The position numbers were made by a program, and so were the translations under genes. This document shows positions 30,201-38,503 of a stretch of 64,000 nucleotides of DNA, piece by piece. The stretch comes from Neptuniibacter pectenicola. Its GTDB lineage: Bacteria; Pseudomonadota; Gammaproteobacteria; Pseudomonadales; Balneatricaceae. Location: NCBI RefSeq assembly GCF_001597735.1, contig NZ_LUTS01000005.1:124001-188000 (forward strand). Reading direction: 5' to 3'. Under the pieces are notes generated by a model, which was not told where the DNA came from, ran no database searches, and saw only the letters and a program-made list of their open reading frames with translations. Position 1 is the stretch's first letter, and each line of letters opens with the position of its first letter.

Positions 30201-30838
30201 TATCTAAGCGCATCGGCGTCTGTCCGCGCCGCTTCGCCTAGCATGTCGTAAGAGTAAGCGTAACCAAACTTCTCAAGCTTCTCTGCTCGTTGGGTGGCTT
30301 CTTCAATGGTGCGGCCTAAAACAAATTGGCGTCCAAGTTCTTTCATTGCTTGGGCAACGGCGGTGCGTATTAGTGGCTCGCCTAAGCGTTTAATCATGCT
30401 TTTAAGTGTCGAGCTTAGGTTTTTATCCTCGTCATTTTGGAGGAGTTTGCCGGTAATGAGTAAAGCCCACGTTGAGCTATTTACTAATGACGATGCGGAT
30501 TGCCCTAAGTGGCCTTTCCAGTTGCCTGATGCCACTTTATCTTCGATTAACGCGTCAATGGTTAGGCTATCAGGTACGCGCAGTAAAGCTTCTGCTAAGC
30601 ACATTAAGGCGACGCCTTCTTTGGTTGTTAGGCCGTACTCAGCTAAGAACTTTTCCATCATGGATGGGCTGCTTTCATTACGTACTTTTTTGACGAGTTC
30701 AGCAGCGTTTTGCGATATGGTGTGGCGGTCTTGTTCGTTTAACGAGGCATTATTAATTAGATGGTTAATAGTCATAGCCTCGTCAGCTAGATAATGCTCA
30801 CGAATCTCTAAACGGGCTTGTTCGATCGATAAACTCAT
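27218..30838 (-). CDS. putA: Bifunctional proline dehydrogenase / P5C dehydrogenase PutA (no DNA-binding domain)
   Basis: Oxidises proline to glutamate in two steps with substrate channelling. The 1206-residue product has the helical arm region (GVALMCLAEALLRVPD) from the start, the FAD-dependent PRODH barrel (SVKLSALHARYE; MVRLVKGAYWDAEIKRAQ; YAPVGAHQDLLAYLVRRLLENG) up to about residue 460, and the aldehyde dehydrogenase domain (SPWNFPLAIF; catalytic Glu in AETGGMNAML near 778; catalytic Cys in SAGQRCSALR near 812). A C-terminal ALDH-superfamily-like tail follows. The ribbon-helix-helix that makes E. coli PutA (1320 aa) a repressor is absent. Control probably passes to the nearby Lrp-type gene. 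Confidence 0.96.
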   Translation of the reverse strand: MSLSIEQARLEIREHYLADEAMTINHLINNASLNEQDRHTISQNAAELVKKVRNESSPSMMEKFLAEYGLTTKEGVALMCLAEALLRVPDSLTIDALIEDKVASGNWKGHLGQSASSLVNSSTWALLITGKLLQNDEDKNLSSTLKSMIKRLGEPLIRTAVAQAMKELGRQFVLGRTIEEATQRAEKLEKFGYAYSYDMLGEAARTDADALRYHHAYAQAIEALALRCSHTDIRLNPGISVKLSALHARYEVAQRDRVMTELVERTLTLALQAKDANMGFNIDAEEADRLDLSLDVIEAVLSDERLSDWQGFGIVVQAFGQRASHVLDWLYALATKLDRRIMVRLVKGAYWDAEIKRAQVLGLDGFPVFTRKVNSDLSYMCCAEKLLNMTDRIYPQFATHNAHSAASILYMAQKYNVDNFEFQRLHGMGESLHDTVLKSNHTRCRIYAPVGAHQDLLAYLVRRLLENGANSSFVNQIVDTRITPEMIAKDPFEQVLSTPNRLSNANIAKPAELFGAQRLNAKGWDITDPTTLAALDNARAHFKTKSWVAKPLIAGDLTSDKAVAIYNPANLNDCVGHVTSANPQDIETAISAAARGFQQWSTTLPAERAVCLRKVAELFEANAPELFSLACREAGKTLLDAVGEIREAVDFARYYANEAEKLANKHALGVVTCISPWNFPLAIFTGQVLAAIASGNSVIAKPADQTPLMATRAVELMHEAGIPVDVIQLLTGSGVDVGVPLTSDPRIAAVCFTGSTQTAQRINRIMAETLAPSAPLVAETGGMNAMLVDSTALPEQVVRDVVMSAFQSAGQRCSALRILYVQEDIAEHLKTMLFGAMDELRLGDPWQLSADIGPVIDENAKNKIDNHCAAFAAKGQLLKQLPTPDGGHFVAPTVIAVKGIEELEEEIFGPVLHIATFAADEIDQVIANINAKGYGLTFGLHTRVDNRVEQITSQIAVGNIYVNRNQIGAIVGSQPFGGEGLSGTGPKAGGPHYVKRFTQPNQYYSAVDQQSHMVQPATLQTLITELNEAQNLPKHASRAALLNVFAEEFKTLNLDSGHAVELPGPTGELNLLSEKERGVVLCLGPDRTSARQQAATALSQGNKVIVIASDIADLLTQAAQQNLPLLGTEGSLALNAISSVQGFAAVCYNASTDQQRDLRIALSKREGALLPLITEMDQPERFVIERHLCIDTTAAGGNASLIAASE

Positions 30839-30997
30839 ATATCACCTCATATATTATAAGGTATATTTTAGCTTTCTACGGTAAGTCTAATTCTCTTTAT
30901 ATTTGTCATATAAAGCCAAATTATTTAAAAATTAACGAATATTATTTTATTTGGTCTATATATCTTTATTTTTTTAGTCAAACTGGCTTTTGTAATA

Positions 30998-31031
30998 AAA
31001 AGCCCCGATTGCGCAATACAACCGAGGCTTA
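30998..31031 (-). terminator. Terminator for putP (minus strand)
   Basis: On the minus strand, AGCCTCGGTTG, a seven-base loop, CAATCGGGGCT (with G-T pairs) and TTTTT, just after the putP stop. putP and putA therefore look like separate transcripts. Confidence 0.8.
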
Positions 31032-31059
31032 ACATAATCATAGTCTGTCTTTTAAGGGG

Positions 31060-32532
31060 TTAGCTTTTTATTTCTGCTACCACGTCATCGAAGCGCTTCT
31101 GAATGGTGGCGGAGGGTGGCGGAGTTATCAGTGATGTGAAGATAATTGCGATAAACGCAAGCGCGACACCGGGAATGATCTCATACACATCAAACCAACC
31201 GCCCGATAGCTGCTTCCAAACTACAACAACGACACCACCGGTAATAATACCTGCAAGTGCGCCCGCTTTAGTCATGCGTTTCCAATAGAGTGAAAGCATG
31301 AGTGCTGGCCCAAATGCTGCGCCAAAGCCTGCCCAAGCATAGGAGACAAGTGACAACACTTTAGAGTCTGGATCCATGGCTAAGCTGGTTGCGATGACGG
31401 CAATGACGATCACGGCATAACGACCCACAAGAATCAGCTCCTCTTGGGTCGCATCTTTTTTGAACAGGGCTTTGTAAAAGTCTTCTGCTAGCGCTGAGGA
31501 CGAAACCAGTAGTTGGGAATCTGCTGTACTCATTACCGCGGCTAAGATAGCCGCTAATAAAATACCTGCGACGACCGGATGGAAAAGCGCATCAACCAGA
31601 ACCATAAAGACGGTCTCGTTATCACTTAAGCCTGCGGGCAGGTAACCGATAGCGGCTAAACCGATAGTGCAGGCACCGAGCATCGATATGCCGGTCCAAA
31701 GTACGGCGATACGACGTGCTGTCGGTACACTGTCTTTGCTTTTAATGCCCTTGAAACGCGCCAATATATGGGGTTGTCCAAAATAACCTAGCCCCCAGCC
31801 GACCAGCGACAAGGTCCCGATTAAGGTTATTGGCGCGCCTTTAGCGTCGGTAAATATATTGAGGAGTTCTGGGTTTTTGGCCTCTACCGCAGCGAGTGTG
31901 CCACTTAGGCCGCCAATTTCACCCATCGCAAAGAGGGGGACCAAGACAAGAGCGCCGACCATAAGTAGGCCTTGTACAACATCGGTCCAAGAGACGGCAA
32001 GAAACCCACCAAACAGGGTATAAGAGATAACGGCCACCGAGCCAATGAGGACGGCAATGGTGTAATCAAAACCGAAGACGGTTTCAAAGAGTTTACCGCC
32101 TGCGACTAGGCCGGAACTGGTATAGAACAAAAAGAAAACAAGTACGAAGATTGCGGAGATAACGCGAAGGCTATGGCTGCTGTCTTCAAAGCGTTTCTCA
32201 AAAAATGCGGGGAGGGTTAAGGCGTCTTCTGCGCGCTGGGAGTAAACCCTGAGGCGCTGGGCTATTAATAGCCAGTTGAGCCATGTACCCACTAAGAGCC
32301 CACCGGCTAACCAGACCGAGCCTAAGCCAGCGGCCATTGCATAGCCGGGCAGCCCCATAAGCAGCCAGCCGCTCATATCGGATGCGCCTGCACTCAACGC
32401 ACTTGGGATCGGCCCTAAATTACGACCACCGAGTATGTAATCAGACAGATCCTGAGTGCGACGATAAGCAACAATGCCGATAGCCAGCATTAGCATTAAA
32501 TAGAGAATAAATGTAATGGTTACGATCACCAT
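31060..32532 (-). CDS. putP: Sodium/proline symporter PutP
   Basis: Takes up proline with sodium across the inner membrane. It is a 490-residue SSS-family transporter with about 13 hydrophobic helices. Typical PutP segments are YILGGRNLGPIPSALSAGASDMSGWLLMGLPGYA (helix 2, sodium and proline site), the GGFLAVSWTDVVQG loop, FGQPHILARF, and AAVMSTADSQLLVSSSALAEDFY. It lies upstream of putA on the same strand, with a terminator between, so proline uptake and breakdown are side by side. Confidence 0.95.
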   Translation of the reverse strand: MVIVTITFILYLMLMLAIGIVAYRRTQDLSDYILGGRNLGPIPSALSAGASDMSGWLLMGLPGYAMAAGLGSVWLAGGLLVGTWLNWLLIAQRLRVYSQRAEDALTLPAFFEKRFEDSSHSLRVISAIFVLVFFLFYTSSGLVAGGKLFETVFGFDYTIAVLIGSVAVISYTLFGGFLAVSWTDVVQGLLMVGALVLVPLFAMGEIGGLSGTLAAVEAKNPELLNIFTDAKGAPITLIGTLSLVGWGLGYFGQPHILARFKGIKSKDSVPTARRIAVLWTGISMLGACTIGLAAIGYLPAGLSDNETVFMVLVDALFHPVVAGILLAAILAAVMSTADSQLLVSSSALAEDFYKALFKKDATQEELILVGRYAVIVIAVIATSLAMDPDSKVLSLVSYAWAGFGAAFGPALMLSLYWKRMTKAGALAGIITGGVVVVVWKQLSGGWFDVYEIIPGVALAFIAIIFTSLITPPPSATIQKRFDDVVAEIKS

Positions 32533-32899
32533 GGAGAAACCTCACTGTCATGCAGTTATGTTTATTATAGTTTTATTCTGCGCTATGCCATTACTTTCTA
32601 TAAAAGCACATGACGTCGGGTGAATTTTCACCACTCGTTTAATGTAGGCATATCAGTACAAAATGTTACTCGCATACTTCTGGGAATTTGAACTGTATTA
32701 ACGTTATTTATAGTTAATATGGCTTTTTTTATGGCTGTTTAAGTGAGATTGTCCTGCATAATGGCTGCTTTTTAGTTTTCGGTTGTGACATAAATTTTTA
32801 TTGATAAATTTGACCATTACAGCGCAAAAACAGTCGTATTCACTATTTTTTTGTAATATACCTATACGATTTAACCGTTCTTGCGAGGTAATGTAGCCG
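32533..32899. other. Intergenic region between putP and the Lrp-type gene
   Basis: This 367-bp AT-rich gap separates two divergent genes and must hold both promoters. I see no clear ORF. It is a likely place for binding of the adjacent Lrp-type regulator, but I do not recognise a defined operator. Confidence 0.5.
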
Positions 32900-33370
32900 A
32901 TGGATAATCCAGAAAAGTTAGATAAATTAGATCTTTCGATCCTGCGAGAGCTGCAAAAGAATGGTCGTATTACGGTAACGGAGTTGGCGTCTCGGGTTGG
33001 ATTATCGAAAACCCCTTGCCAGGTTCGCATGAAGCGCTTAGAAGATTTGGGCTATGTGATGGGGTATACCGCCCTGATCGATCAGAAAAAGTTAGGGTCA
33101 AAGCATGTGGCATTTGTTCAAGTGACACTTAACGATACGAAAACCAAAGCCCTTGAGGCGTTCAATCAAGCGGTGCGGTTGATTCCTGAAGTTGAACAGT
33201 GCCATATGATCGCAGCCAACTTTGATTACCTGCTCAAAGTGAGAACCTCAGATATCAACACGTATAGGGAAGTGCTAGGTGAGCAGATTTCAAACCTGCC
33301 CCATGTAAAACAAACCAGTACGTTTGTTGTGATGGAAGATGTGAAGGATGTAGCGTCTAAGGCCATCTAG
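32900..33370 (+). CDS. Lrp/AsnC family regulator, probable proline-utilisation regulator
   Basis: A 156-residue Lrp-type protein: helix-turn-helix at residues 10-55 (DKLDLSILRELQKNGRITVTELASRVGLSKTPC) and a C-terminal RAM ligand-binding domain (HVAFVQVTLNDT; VEQCHMIAANFDYLLKVRT). The SKTPCQVRMKRLE recognition region is like PutR/BkdR-type activators. It is divergent from putP, and PutA here lacks its own DNA-binding domain, so activation of putA and putP in response to proline is a reasonable inference. Direct evidence is only positional. Confidence 0.88.
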   Translation: MDNPEKLDKLDLSILRELQKNGRITVTELASRVGLSKTPCQVRMKRLEDLGYVMGYTALIDQKKLGSKHVAFVQVTLNDTKTKALEAFNQAVRLIPEVEQCHMIAANFDYLLKVRTSDINTYREVLGEQISNLPHVKQTSTFVVMEDVKDVASKAI

Positions 33371-33377
33371 TTGAACA

Positions 33378-33403
33378 AAAAAAGCCCGCTTAATAGCGGG
33401 CAA
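33378..33403 (-). terminator. Terminator for the Spy/CpxP-like gene (minus strand)
   Basis: On the minus strand, GCCCGCT, loop ATTA, AGCGGGC and a T7 run. It lies between convergent genes. Confidence 0.88.
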
Positions 33404-33465
33404 AGGTCTGACAGTGAGGAGCTAATGACAAGATTGGGGTTAGCTTGTCTTACAAAAATACGCGT

Positions 33466-33966
33466 TTAGTGACACTTCTTGTCACCGTGACGACCATGGT
33501 CACGGTCTGCATCACGTTTCGACATTTTTTTGCCCATTTCACTTTGTAACTCAATAAATTCTTTCTCTTGCTCTGGTGTTAAAATTTCAAACAACTTCGC
33601 TTTCTGTTCCGCTTTTTCCAAAATCATAGATTTAGTTTGATCTTGAGCTTGTAGCACTAAGCTATTTAGCTGTGTTTGGTAGTCTGCTGCGCTTGGGTCC
33701 AGCTTCTGAAGCTGTTTAAACACATCCTTGCGGGATTTCTGTTTATCGCCGCGCTTCTCCTGTTGGCTTAACATCTGCTCTTTTAGCTGAGCCTGTTGTT
33801 CTGTGGTTAGGCTCAGTTCTTTAGTTAAGTGCTCAATGCGGTTCTCTATACGGTGTTCGTGTCGTTTTTCCATACGCTCATCGCTGTCGGCATGGGCTAA
33901 TGTAAAACCTGCGCCAGATAGAGTAATGATCGCTGCTGAAAGTCCTGCAATAAGTTTGGTACGCAT
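33466..33966 (-). CDS. Spy/CpxP-family periplasmic chaperone-like protein
   Basis: A 166-residue exported protein. The start at 33966 is chosen because GGAGAG lies nine bases before it; the frame is open to 34020. It has a signal peptide (LIAGLSAAIITLSGAGFTLAHA), then a helical, highly charged mature part with two LTxxQ-type motifs (LSLTTEQQAQLKEQM and LTPEQEKEF). The C-terminus is His/Asp-rich (DRDHGRHGDKKCH), perhaps metal-binding. In E. coli, Spy is an ATP-independent periplasmic chaperone and CpxP inhibits CpxA. The divergent cpxR start and the CpxR box between them support the CpxP-like role. Confidence 0.88.
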   Translation of the reverse strand: MRTKLIAGLSAAIITLSGAGFTLAHADSDERMEKRHEHRIENRIEHLTKELSLTTEQQAQLKEQMLSQQEKRGDKQKSRKDVFKQLQKLDPSAADYQTQLNSLVLQAQDQTKSMILEKAEQKAKLFEILTPEQEKEFIELQSEMGKKMSKRDADRDHGRHGDKKCH

Positions 33967-34042
33967 TGTTATCTCTCCGGTGTTATCTGTTTCGATGTTG
34001 TGCAGTTTGCGTGATGTCACTGCAAAGTTGGGTATAGGAGAT

Positions 34043-34057
34043 GTAAAGTTTGGTAAA
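34043..34057. promoter_or_regulatory. CpxR box in the divergent spy-like/cpxR promoter
   Basis: GTAAA-GTTTG-GTAAA: two exact GTAAA half-sites with the five-base spacing of the E. coli CpxR consensus. It lies 77 bases upstream of the spy-like start and 96 upstream of the cpxR start, a good place to control both genes. Confidence 0.8.
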
Positions 34058-34153
34058 TGGGTGTGAGCAGCAAGGTTTTTTAAACGGAAAAGCTCTATTA
34101 TTTAATGGCACAAATCGTACTATTTATGAACCACTGAGTTAGGAATAATAAGC

Positions 34154-34864
34154 ATGGGTGACAAACAACGGCTGCTGATGGTCGATGACGATACAGAGCT
34201 ATGCGAGTTGATAGGTGATTACCTAGAACACGAAGGTTATCTAATGGAGTACGCCCACAACGCGAATGAAGCGTGTGAGCAGCTTACCCGTGCGGATCGT
34301 TACGACCTGATGATTCTTGATGTCATGATGCCAGGTAAAAGCGGTTTAGAGCTGTTGCAGCAGATCCGCCCTAAGGTTCAGCTGCCTGTCATTATGCTAA
34401 CGGGTCGGGGTGAGGATATTGATCGTATTCTTGGATTAGAGATGGGGGCGGATGATTATTTAAGTAAGCCCTGTAACCCTCGCGAGTTGCTTGCACGTAT
34501 TCGGGCGGTGCTTCGACGGATCGAGCCACAGCAGCAAGAAACGCTGTTCCCTGATAATGGGATAACGGTTTGTGGCGTGAGTTTAGATCCGGGTATTCGT
34601 GAGGTGAAAGTAAATAACCATACGATTGAACTCACCGGTACTGAATTTAATGTTTTAGCGTATCTGATCGCGAATGCGGGTTCCGTGTTAGAGAAAGGTC
34701 AGTTAACTGAGCTGGTACTGCACCGTAAATTAGCAGCCTATGACCGAGCTATTGATGTGCATGTTAGCCGTGTTCGGCAGAAGTTAGCGGAGCACCTGTC
34801 GGGTAAAGAGTTGATTAAAACCGTACGTGGTGTGGGTTATCAGTTTGTTAAAGGTGATGTATGA
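34154..34864 (+). CDS. cpxR: CpxR-like envelope stress response regulator
   Basis: A 236-residue OmpR-family regulator. The receiver domain has the acidic pair (MVDDD), phospho-acceptor D56 (MILDVMMPG) and the conserved lysine (YLSKP). The C-terminal winged helix contains ELTGTEFNVLAYL and the VHVSRVRQKL recognition helix. The name rests on similarity to CpxR, the partner kinase, the divergent Spy/CpxP-like gene and the perfect CpxR box upstream. It overlaps cpxA by four bases (ATGA). Confidence 0.9.
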   Translation: MGDKQRLLMVDDDTELCELIGDYLEHEGYLMEYAHNANEACEQLTRADRYDLMILDVMMPGKSGLELLQQIRPKVQLPVIMLTGRGEDIDRILGLEMGADDYLSKPCNPRELLARIRAVLRRIEPQQQETLFPDNGITVCGVSLDPGIREVKVNNHTIELTGTEFNVLAYLIANAGSVLEKGQLTELVLHRKLAAYDRAIDVHVSRVRQKLAEHLSGKELIKTVRGVGYQFVKGDV

Positions 34865-36255
34865 AGTGGTATAACCGCCTGTTCTGGAAAATATTTGTCT
34901 CTATTTGGGCGGTTAGTTTTTTTGTGCTCCTTGCAACCATTGTGTTTGTTGGCGCCGTTACCGAACAGGATCGTTTTAAAGATGTGATTACGGCTAAATC
35001 GGAAGGCTATGCCGAGGCGATGGTGGAGAAGTATGAGCATAAAGGGTTTAAAACCTTAATCCCTAATCTGCCACGTCCACGGCCTAAACATCGGGGTGAG
35101 GATGATCATGAGCGGGGGCCGAGGCCCGGCCCGGGTCCTGGAGCAGGACCCGATCAAGATAAGCATGAAGATTTTCGTCGCGCGGTTTGGCTAAATATTT
35201 CTGAGCGGGTTTTTATTACGGATATCGAACGGCAAAAAAAGGTCATCGGCTTTAAAAACTTTAAACGGGATTCGGATTCGCTTTACGTCTTTAACTTCAC
35301 CTCTGAGAGCGGGCGTGTTTATAAGGTTGAAGTGGATTTGCATTGGGATGCTTCGCCGTTGACCCATCTTTTAGCCACGGTATTGTCCTTGCAGATGGTG
35401 TTGATTCTGCTTATCGCGTCAATCGGTGCGTTACTGGTATCGGCGATTGTCACCCGTCCGTTAAACCTATTACGCGAGCACAGCCAAGCCATCTATCGAG
35501 GCGAGTTAGATCGTCGTACGGATGAAAAACTGCGTAAACGGGGAGATGAGTTGGGTGAGCTCGCGCGGGATTTTGATCGCATGGCTGACTATGTACAGCA
35601 GACCATTACGTCCCATCAGCGCCTAATGCAGGATGTCTCCCATGAGTTACGCGCCCCACTGGCTCGCTTACAAGCCGCCGCCGGTATCGCTGAGCAACGT
35701 ATGGGTGAAGACGATAAAGCGGTTAAACGGATAATCAAAGAGTGTCAGCGGTTAGATCAATTGATTGGTGAGATTTTATCCTTGTCCCGTTTAGAGCAGA
35801 TGGATGGGCACGGCGAGAGGGTATGGTTGTATTCACTGCTACAAGAGTGGGTGGATGATGCGCACTTTACCTACCCTAAACGCCATTTCAATCTGACGAT
35901 GAAGTCCGACTGTGAAGTGAGTATTAACGTTAAACTACTAGAGCGGGCCGTTAATAATATTTTAGGCAATGCCTGTAAGCATACGGCTGAAGGTGTAGAT
36001 ATTGATTTGACGGTGGATAAAACGGACCAATGTGTTCTCTGCATAAGGGATCATGGGGCCGGGGTGTCGGACGCTGAATTGGCGCAACTGTGTAACCCTT
36101 TCTATCGTGGGCAAAGCCAAGCAAAAGGCTATGGCTTAGGGCTTAGTATCGCGCAAAGAGCGGTAGAGCGTTTAGGTGGAACCTTAACCTTACGCAACCA
36201 CCCTGATGGGGGATTGGAAGCGATTATTGGCTTGCCATGCAGCTGCCCTCCCTAG
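34861..36255 (+). CDS. cpxA: CpxA-like sensor histidine kinase
   Basis: A 464-residue inner-membrane kinase. A first helix (IFVSIWAVSFFVLLATIVFVGAV) and a second (LATVLSLQMVLILLIASIGALLVSAIV) flank a periplasmic domain. A HAMP domain follows, then HisKA with the phospho-histidine in DVSHELRAPLARL (near residue 261), and an ATPase domain with the N box (NNILGNACKHT) and G boxes (DHGAGVS; YGLGLSIAQ). The periplasmic part has an odd low-complexity stretch rich in Pro, Gly, Arg and His (about residues 75-100). It is expected to sense envelope damage, with the CpxP-like protein as an inhibitor. Confidence 0.9.
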   Translation: MKWYNRLFWKIFVSIWAVSFFVLLATIVFVGAVTEQDRFKDVITAKSEGYAEAMVEKYEHKGFKTLIPNLPRPRPKHRGEDDHERGPRPGPGPGAGPDQDKHEDFRRAVWLNISERVFITDIERQKKVIGFKNFKRDSDSLYVFNFTSESGRVYKVEVDLHWDASPLTHLLATVLSLQMVLILLIASIGALLVSAIVTRPLNLLREHSQAIYRGELDRRTDEKLRKRGDELGELARDFDRMADYVQQTITSHQRLMQDVSHELRAPLARLQAAAGIAEQRMGEDDKAVKRIIKECQRLDQLIGEILSLSRLEQMDGHGERVWLYSLLQEWVDDAHFTYPKRHFNLTMKSDCEVSINVKLLERAVNNILGNACKHTAEGVDIDLTVDKTDQCVLCIRDHGAGVSDAELAQLCNPFYRGQSQAKGYGLGLSIAQRAVERLGGTLTLRNHPDGGLEAIIGLPCSCPP

Positions 36256-36290
36256 TGGGTTGTGAGTAGAGGCGAGGACGATGAGCACCG

Positions 36291-37079
36291 TTATGGATTA
36301 ACGGCGTTTAGCGATGGGAGCTCTGCTGGGATCATATCATAAGCGGCTAAGATCGCTTTGATCTTGCCCTGTTGATGGAGCTGAATAATTCGTTGATTAA
36401 AGGCCGTGACGACCTCATAGGGAACAGCGGCTTTTGATAGGCCGATGTAGTAGATAACCTGTCCATGAAAGCCCGCAGGGCGTACCGATAAAAGCCCTAG
36501 CCTTTTTATCAGCATATTAACGACATCAATATTGCCAAAGAGTAAGTCGCATCGACCCCCATTGAGCATTTTTATGGCGGTGGTGAAGTTGGTGGTGGTT
36601 ATAATTCTGATCGGTTTGATCTGCCGAGAGGTCATCTCTTGTTGGATCGAAATAAGGTGGTTATACATATTAGACGGCGAATTTACGATCACGCATAAGC
36701 CGGCCAAACTGGGTAAGTCGGTATAGTGTGCTGGGTTGTGAGTCTGGGAGTAAAAGCCATAACCTGTTTTTAAAATGGGCGGGCTAAAATGTAACCACTC
36801 TTCTCGGGCCTCATTTTTTCCCACCATAAATAAACCCGATGCGGTACCCCGTTTGACCTCATGCTGAGCTCGTCGCCAAGGGAGTATTTCAAAATCACAG
36901 TCAAACCCTTCCTGCTTGCATGCCTCTTCTACAATGTCTTTGCCTGGGCCTGCGGCCAGCCCATCTTTTTGAAACATAAAGGGAGGCAGCTGAGTCGTTT
37001 TAAACTCAAGGGTGGCTGCATTACTGTGTATAGATAAAAACAGTAATAGGCATAAATAACCGGAAACCGATTTGATCAT
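36291..37079 (-). CDS. Periplasmic solute-binding protein, family 3 type
   Basis: A 262-residue exported protein. ATG 37079 is preferred (GAGAG upstream, clear signal peptide SGYLCLLLFLSIHSNA); the frame is open to 37115. The mature part follows the SBP_bac_3 pattern: KTTQLPPFMF, GPGKDIVEEACKQ, ILPWRRAQHEVKRG, then GRCDLLFGNIDVV and a final GKIKAILAAYD. Many such stand-alone proteins, related to amino-acid receptors, have no cognate permease. None is present here either. Ligand unknown. Confidence 0.8.
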   Translation of the reverse strand: MIKSVSGYLCLLLFLSIHSNAATLEFKTTQLPPFMFQKDGLAAGPGKDIVEEACKQEGFDCDFEILPWRRAQHEVKRGTASGLFMVGKNEAREEWLHFSPPILKTGYGFYSQTHNPAHYTDLPSLAGLCVIVNSPSNMYNHLISIQQEMTSRQIKPIRIITTTNFTTAIKMLNGGRCDLLFGNIDVVNMLIKRLGLLSVRPAGFHGQVIYYIGLSKAAVPYEVVTAFNQRIIQLHQQGKIKAILAAYDMIPAELPSLNAVNP

Positions 37080-37190
37080 AAAACTCTCAAAAAACAATAT
37101 TATTATTAGGCTCATCTAATATTGTAGCTGAGCCTTTCCGTTGTGCCTAACGATTACAAGCCATCAGCACAGTGGTCGACGCTTGTTGGG

Positions 37191-38363
37191 TTAAGATTTA
37201 TTGAGCTTAATAAAGCGGCGCATGGCGGCGCTTAGACGTTCAATACCGGCTGAGATATCCTCTGTTGGAATAATCAGCGAGGGCGTTAAACGGATCATGT
37301 TTTCCCCCGCTGTGAGTACGATAACCCCCTCCTCTAGTGCGATTTGCATAAGCTGGTACGCCTTGCCTTGATATTCGGGTAGCAATAAACAACCCATTAA
37401 CAGGCCCTGCCCTCTAAATGTTTTGAATACCGGATGGAGTTGATTCGCTCGCTCTAGCTGGTTGATAAATTCTGTATGCTTTCGCTCCACGCCATCTAAC
37501 ACACTGGATGTGTCGATAATGCTGAGAACTTTGTTCGCGATAGCGCAGGCTAAGGGGTTACCGCTATAGGGTGTTTCGGGTGTGCTGGTCTGAAGCGAGC
37601 GGGTTACGGCCTCATTACAGAGCATGGCGGCAAGGGGAAGGCCGCTGGCTAATGCGTTAGCCGACGTTAGAATGTCGGGTATCACGTTGTAGTGTTGGTA
37701 GGCGAAAAGCTTACCGGTTCGGCCCATGCCGGTTTGTATCTCATCAAAGATGAGCAGGGCTGAATAGTGATCACAGAGTGCGCGTACAGATTTTAGGTAA
37801 CTTGGGTCTGCCGACGTCAGCTCGTTCTCCTCTTGTATCGGCTCAATAACAACCGCGCAGGTGTTGTTATTAATAGCGCATTTTAGGTTATCTATATTGT
37901 TAAAGGCGACATAGGTTGTGTCTTCGGGCGTGTATTCTGTACTCGGGCTATTTTTTTTGTTTTTACAGCGGATAATTTCTGTTTTTTTAGGCCCAAAATG
38001 CTCGAGTGCGTAAGTGCGAGCCAGCTTAAATGCCGCAGCAATGGCATCGGCGCCGGAGGTGGCAAAGTGTACATGGTGGGCAAAGGTTTTTTCACACAGG
38101 GCTTTGGCGAGTTGTAGTGCCGGTTGCTGGGCCCATACATTATTGATCTGCCAGAGCGTATCTGTTTGTTGCTGGAAGGCTTGGATAAGCTGAGGGTGAC
38201 AGTAGCCTAACGTATTGATGGAGATGCCACCGGCAAAATCTATATATTCGTTATTAGCCTGATCCCAAATGTGGGAACCTTGGCCGCTGGCAGGTGTAAT
38301 CGGTAGCGGCGACCCGTTGGAATCACTCTGCTCAAAGGTTTCTCTTGGGATATTACTTTGCAT
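37191..38363 (-). CDS. ArgD-like class III aminotransferase homologue lacking the catalytic lysine
   Basis: An intact 390-residue reading frame aligned by eye with acetylornithine aminotransferase: TLGYCHPQL, ATSGADAIAAAFKLAR, VVIEPIQ, LLIFDEIQTGMGRTGKLFAY, YSGNPLACAIA, and IRLTPSL at the end. Two active-site features are gone. The Schiff-base lysine (normally TTAKALGGG) is N236 (TSANALASG), and the NAFHGRT-type cofactor loop is replaced by a shorter, unrelated stretch at about residues 131-150. D207, which binds the pyridine nitrogen, is kept. It cannot be a normal transaminase. It may be a regulatory or binding pseudoenzyme, or a gene in early decay. The neighbour is a solute-binding protein. 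Confidence 0.82.
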   Translation of the reverse strand: MQSNIPRETFEQSDSNGSPLPITPASGQGSHIWDQANNEYIDFAGGISINTLGYCHPQLIQAFQQQTDTLWQINNVWAQQPALQLAKALCEKTFAHHVHFATSGADAIAAAFKLARTYALEHFGPKKTEIIRCKNKKNSPSTEYTPEDTTYVAFNNIDNLKCAINNNTCAVVIEPIQEENELTSADPSYLKSVRALCDHYSALLIFDEIQTGMGRTGKLFAYQHYNVIPDILTSANALASGLPLAAMLCNEAVTRSLQTSTPETPYSGNPLACAIANKVLSIIDTSSVLDGVERKHTEFINQLERANQLHPVFKTFRGQGLLMGCLLLPEYQGKAYQLMQIALEEGVIVLTAGENMIRLTPSLIIPTEDISAGIERLSAAMRRFIKLNKS

Positions 38364-38503
38364 GACACAACCCCTTAACTACATTGATAGTTTCTAGTTT
38401 AGTCGATAAGGGAGGATTGCGATGTTTGTTAAGGGTTGTTATTGCTTAAATAGGTTGTGGGGCTGTTGCGACAGGGTACGCCCTTAGCGTGTAAGCCTGC
38501 TAA

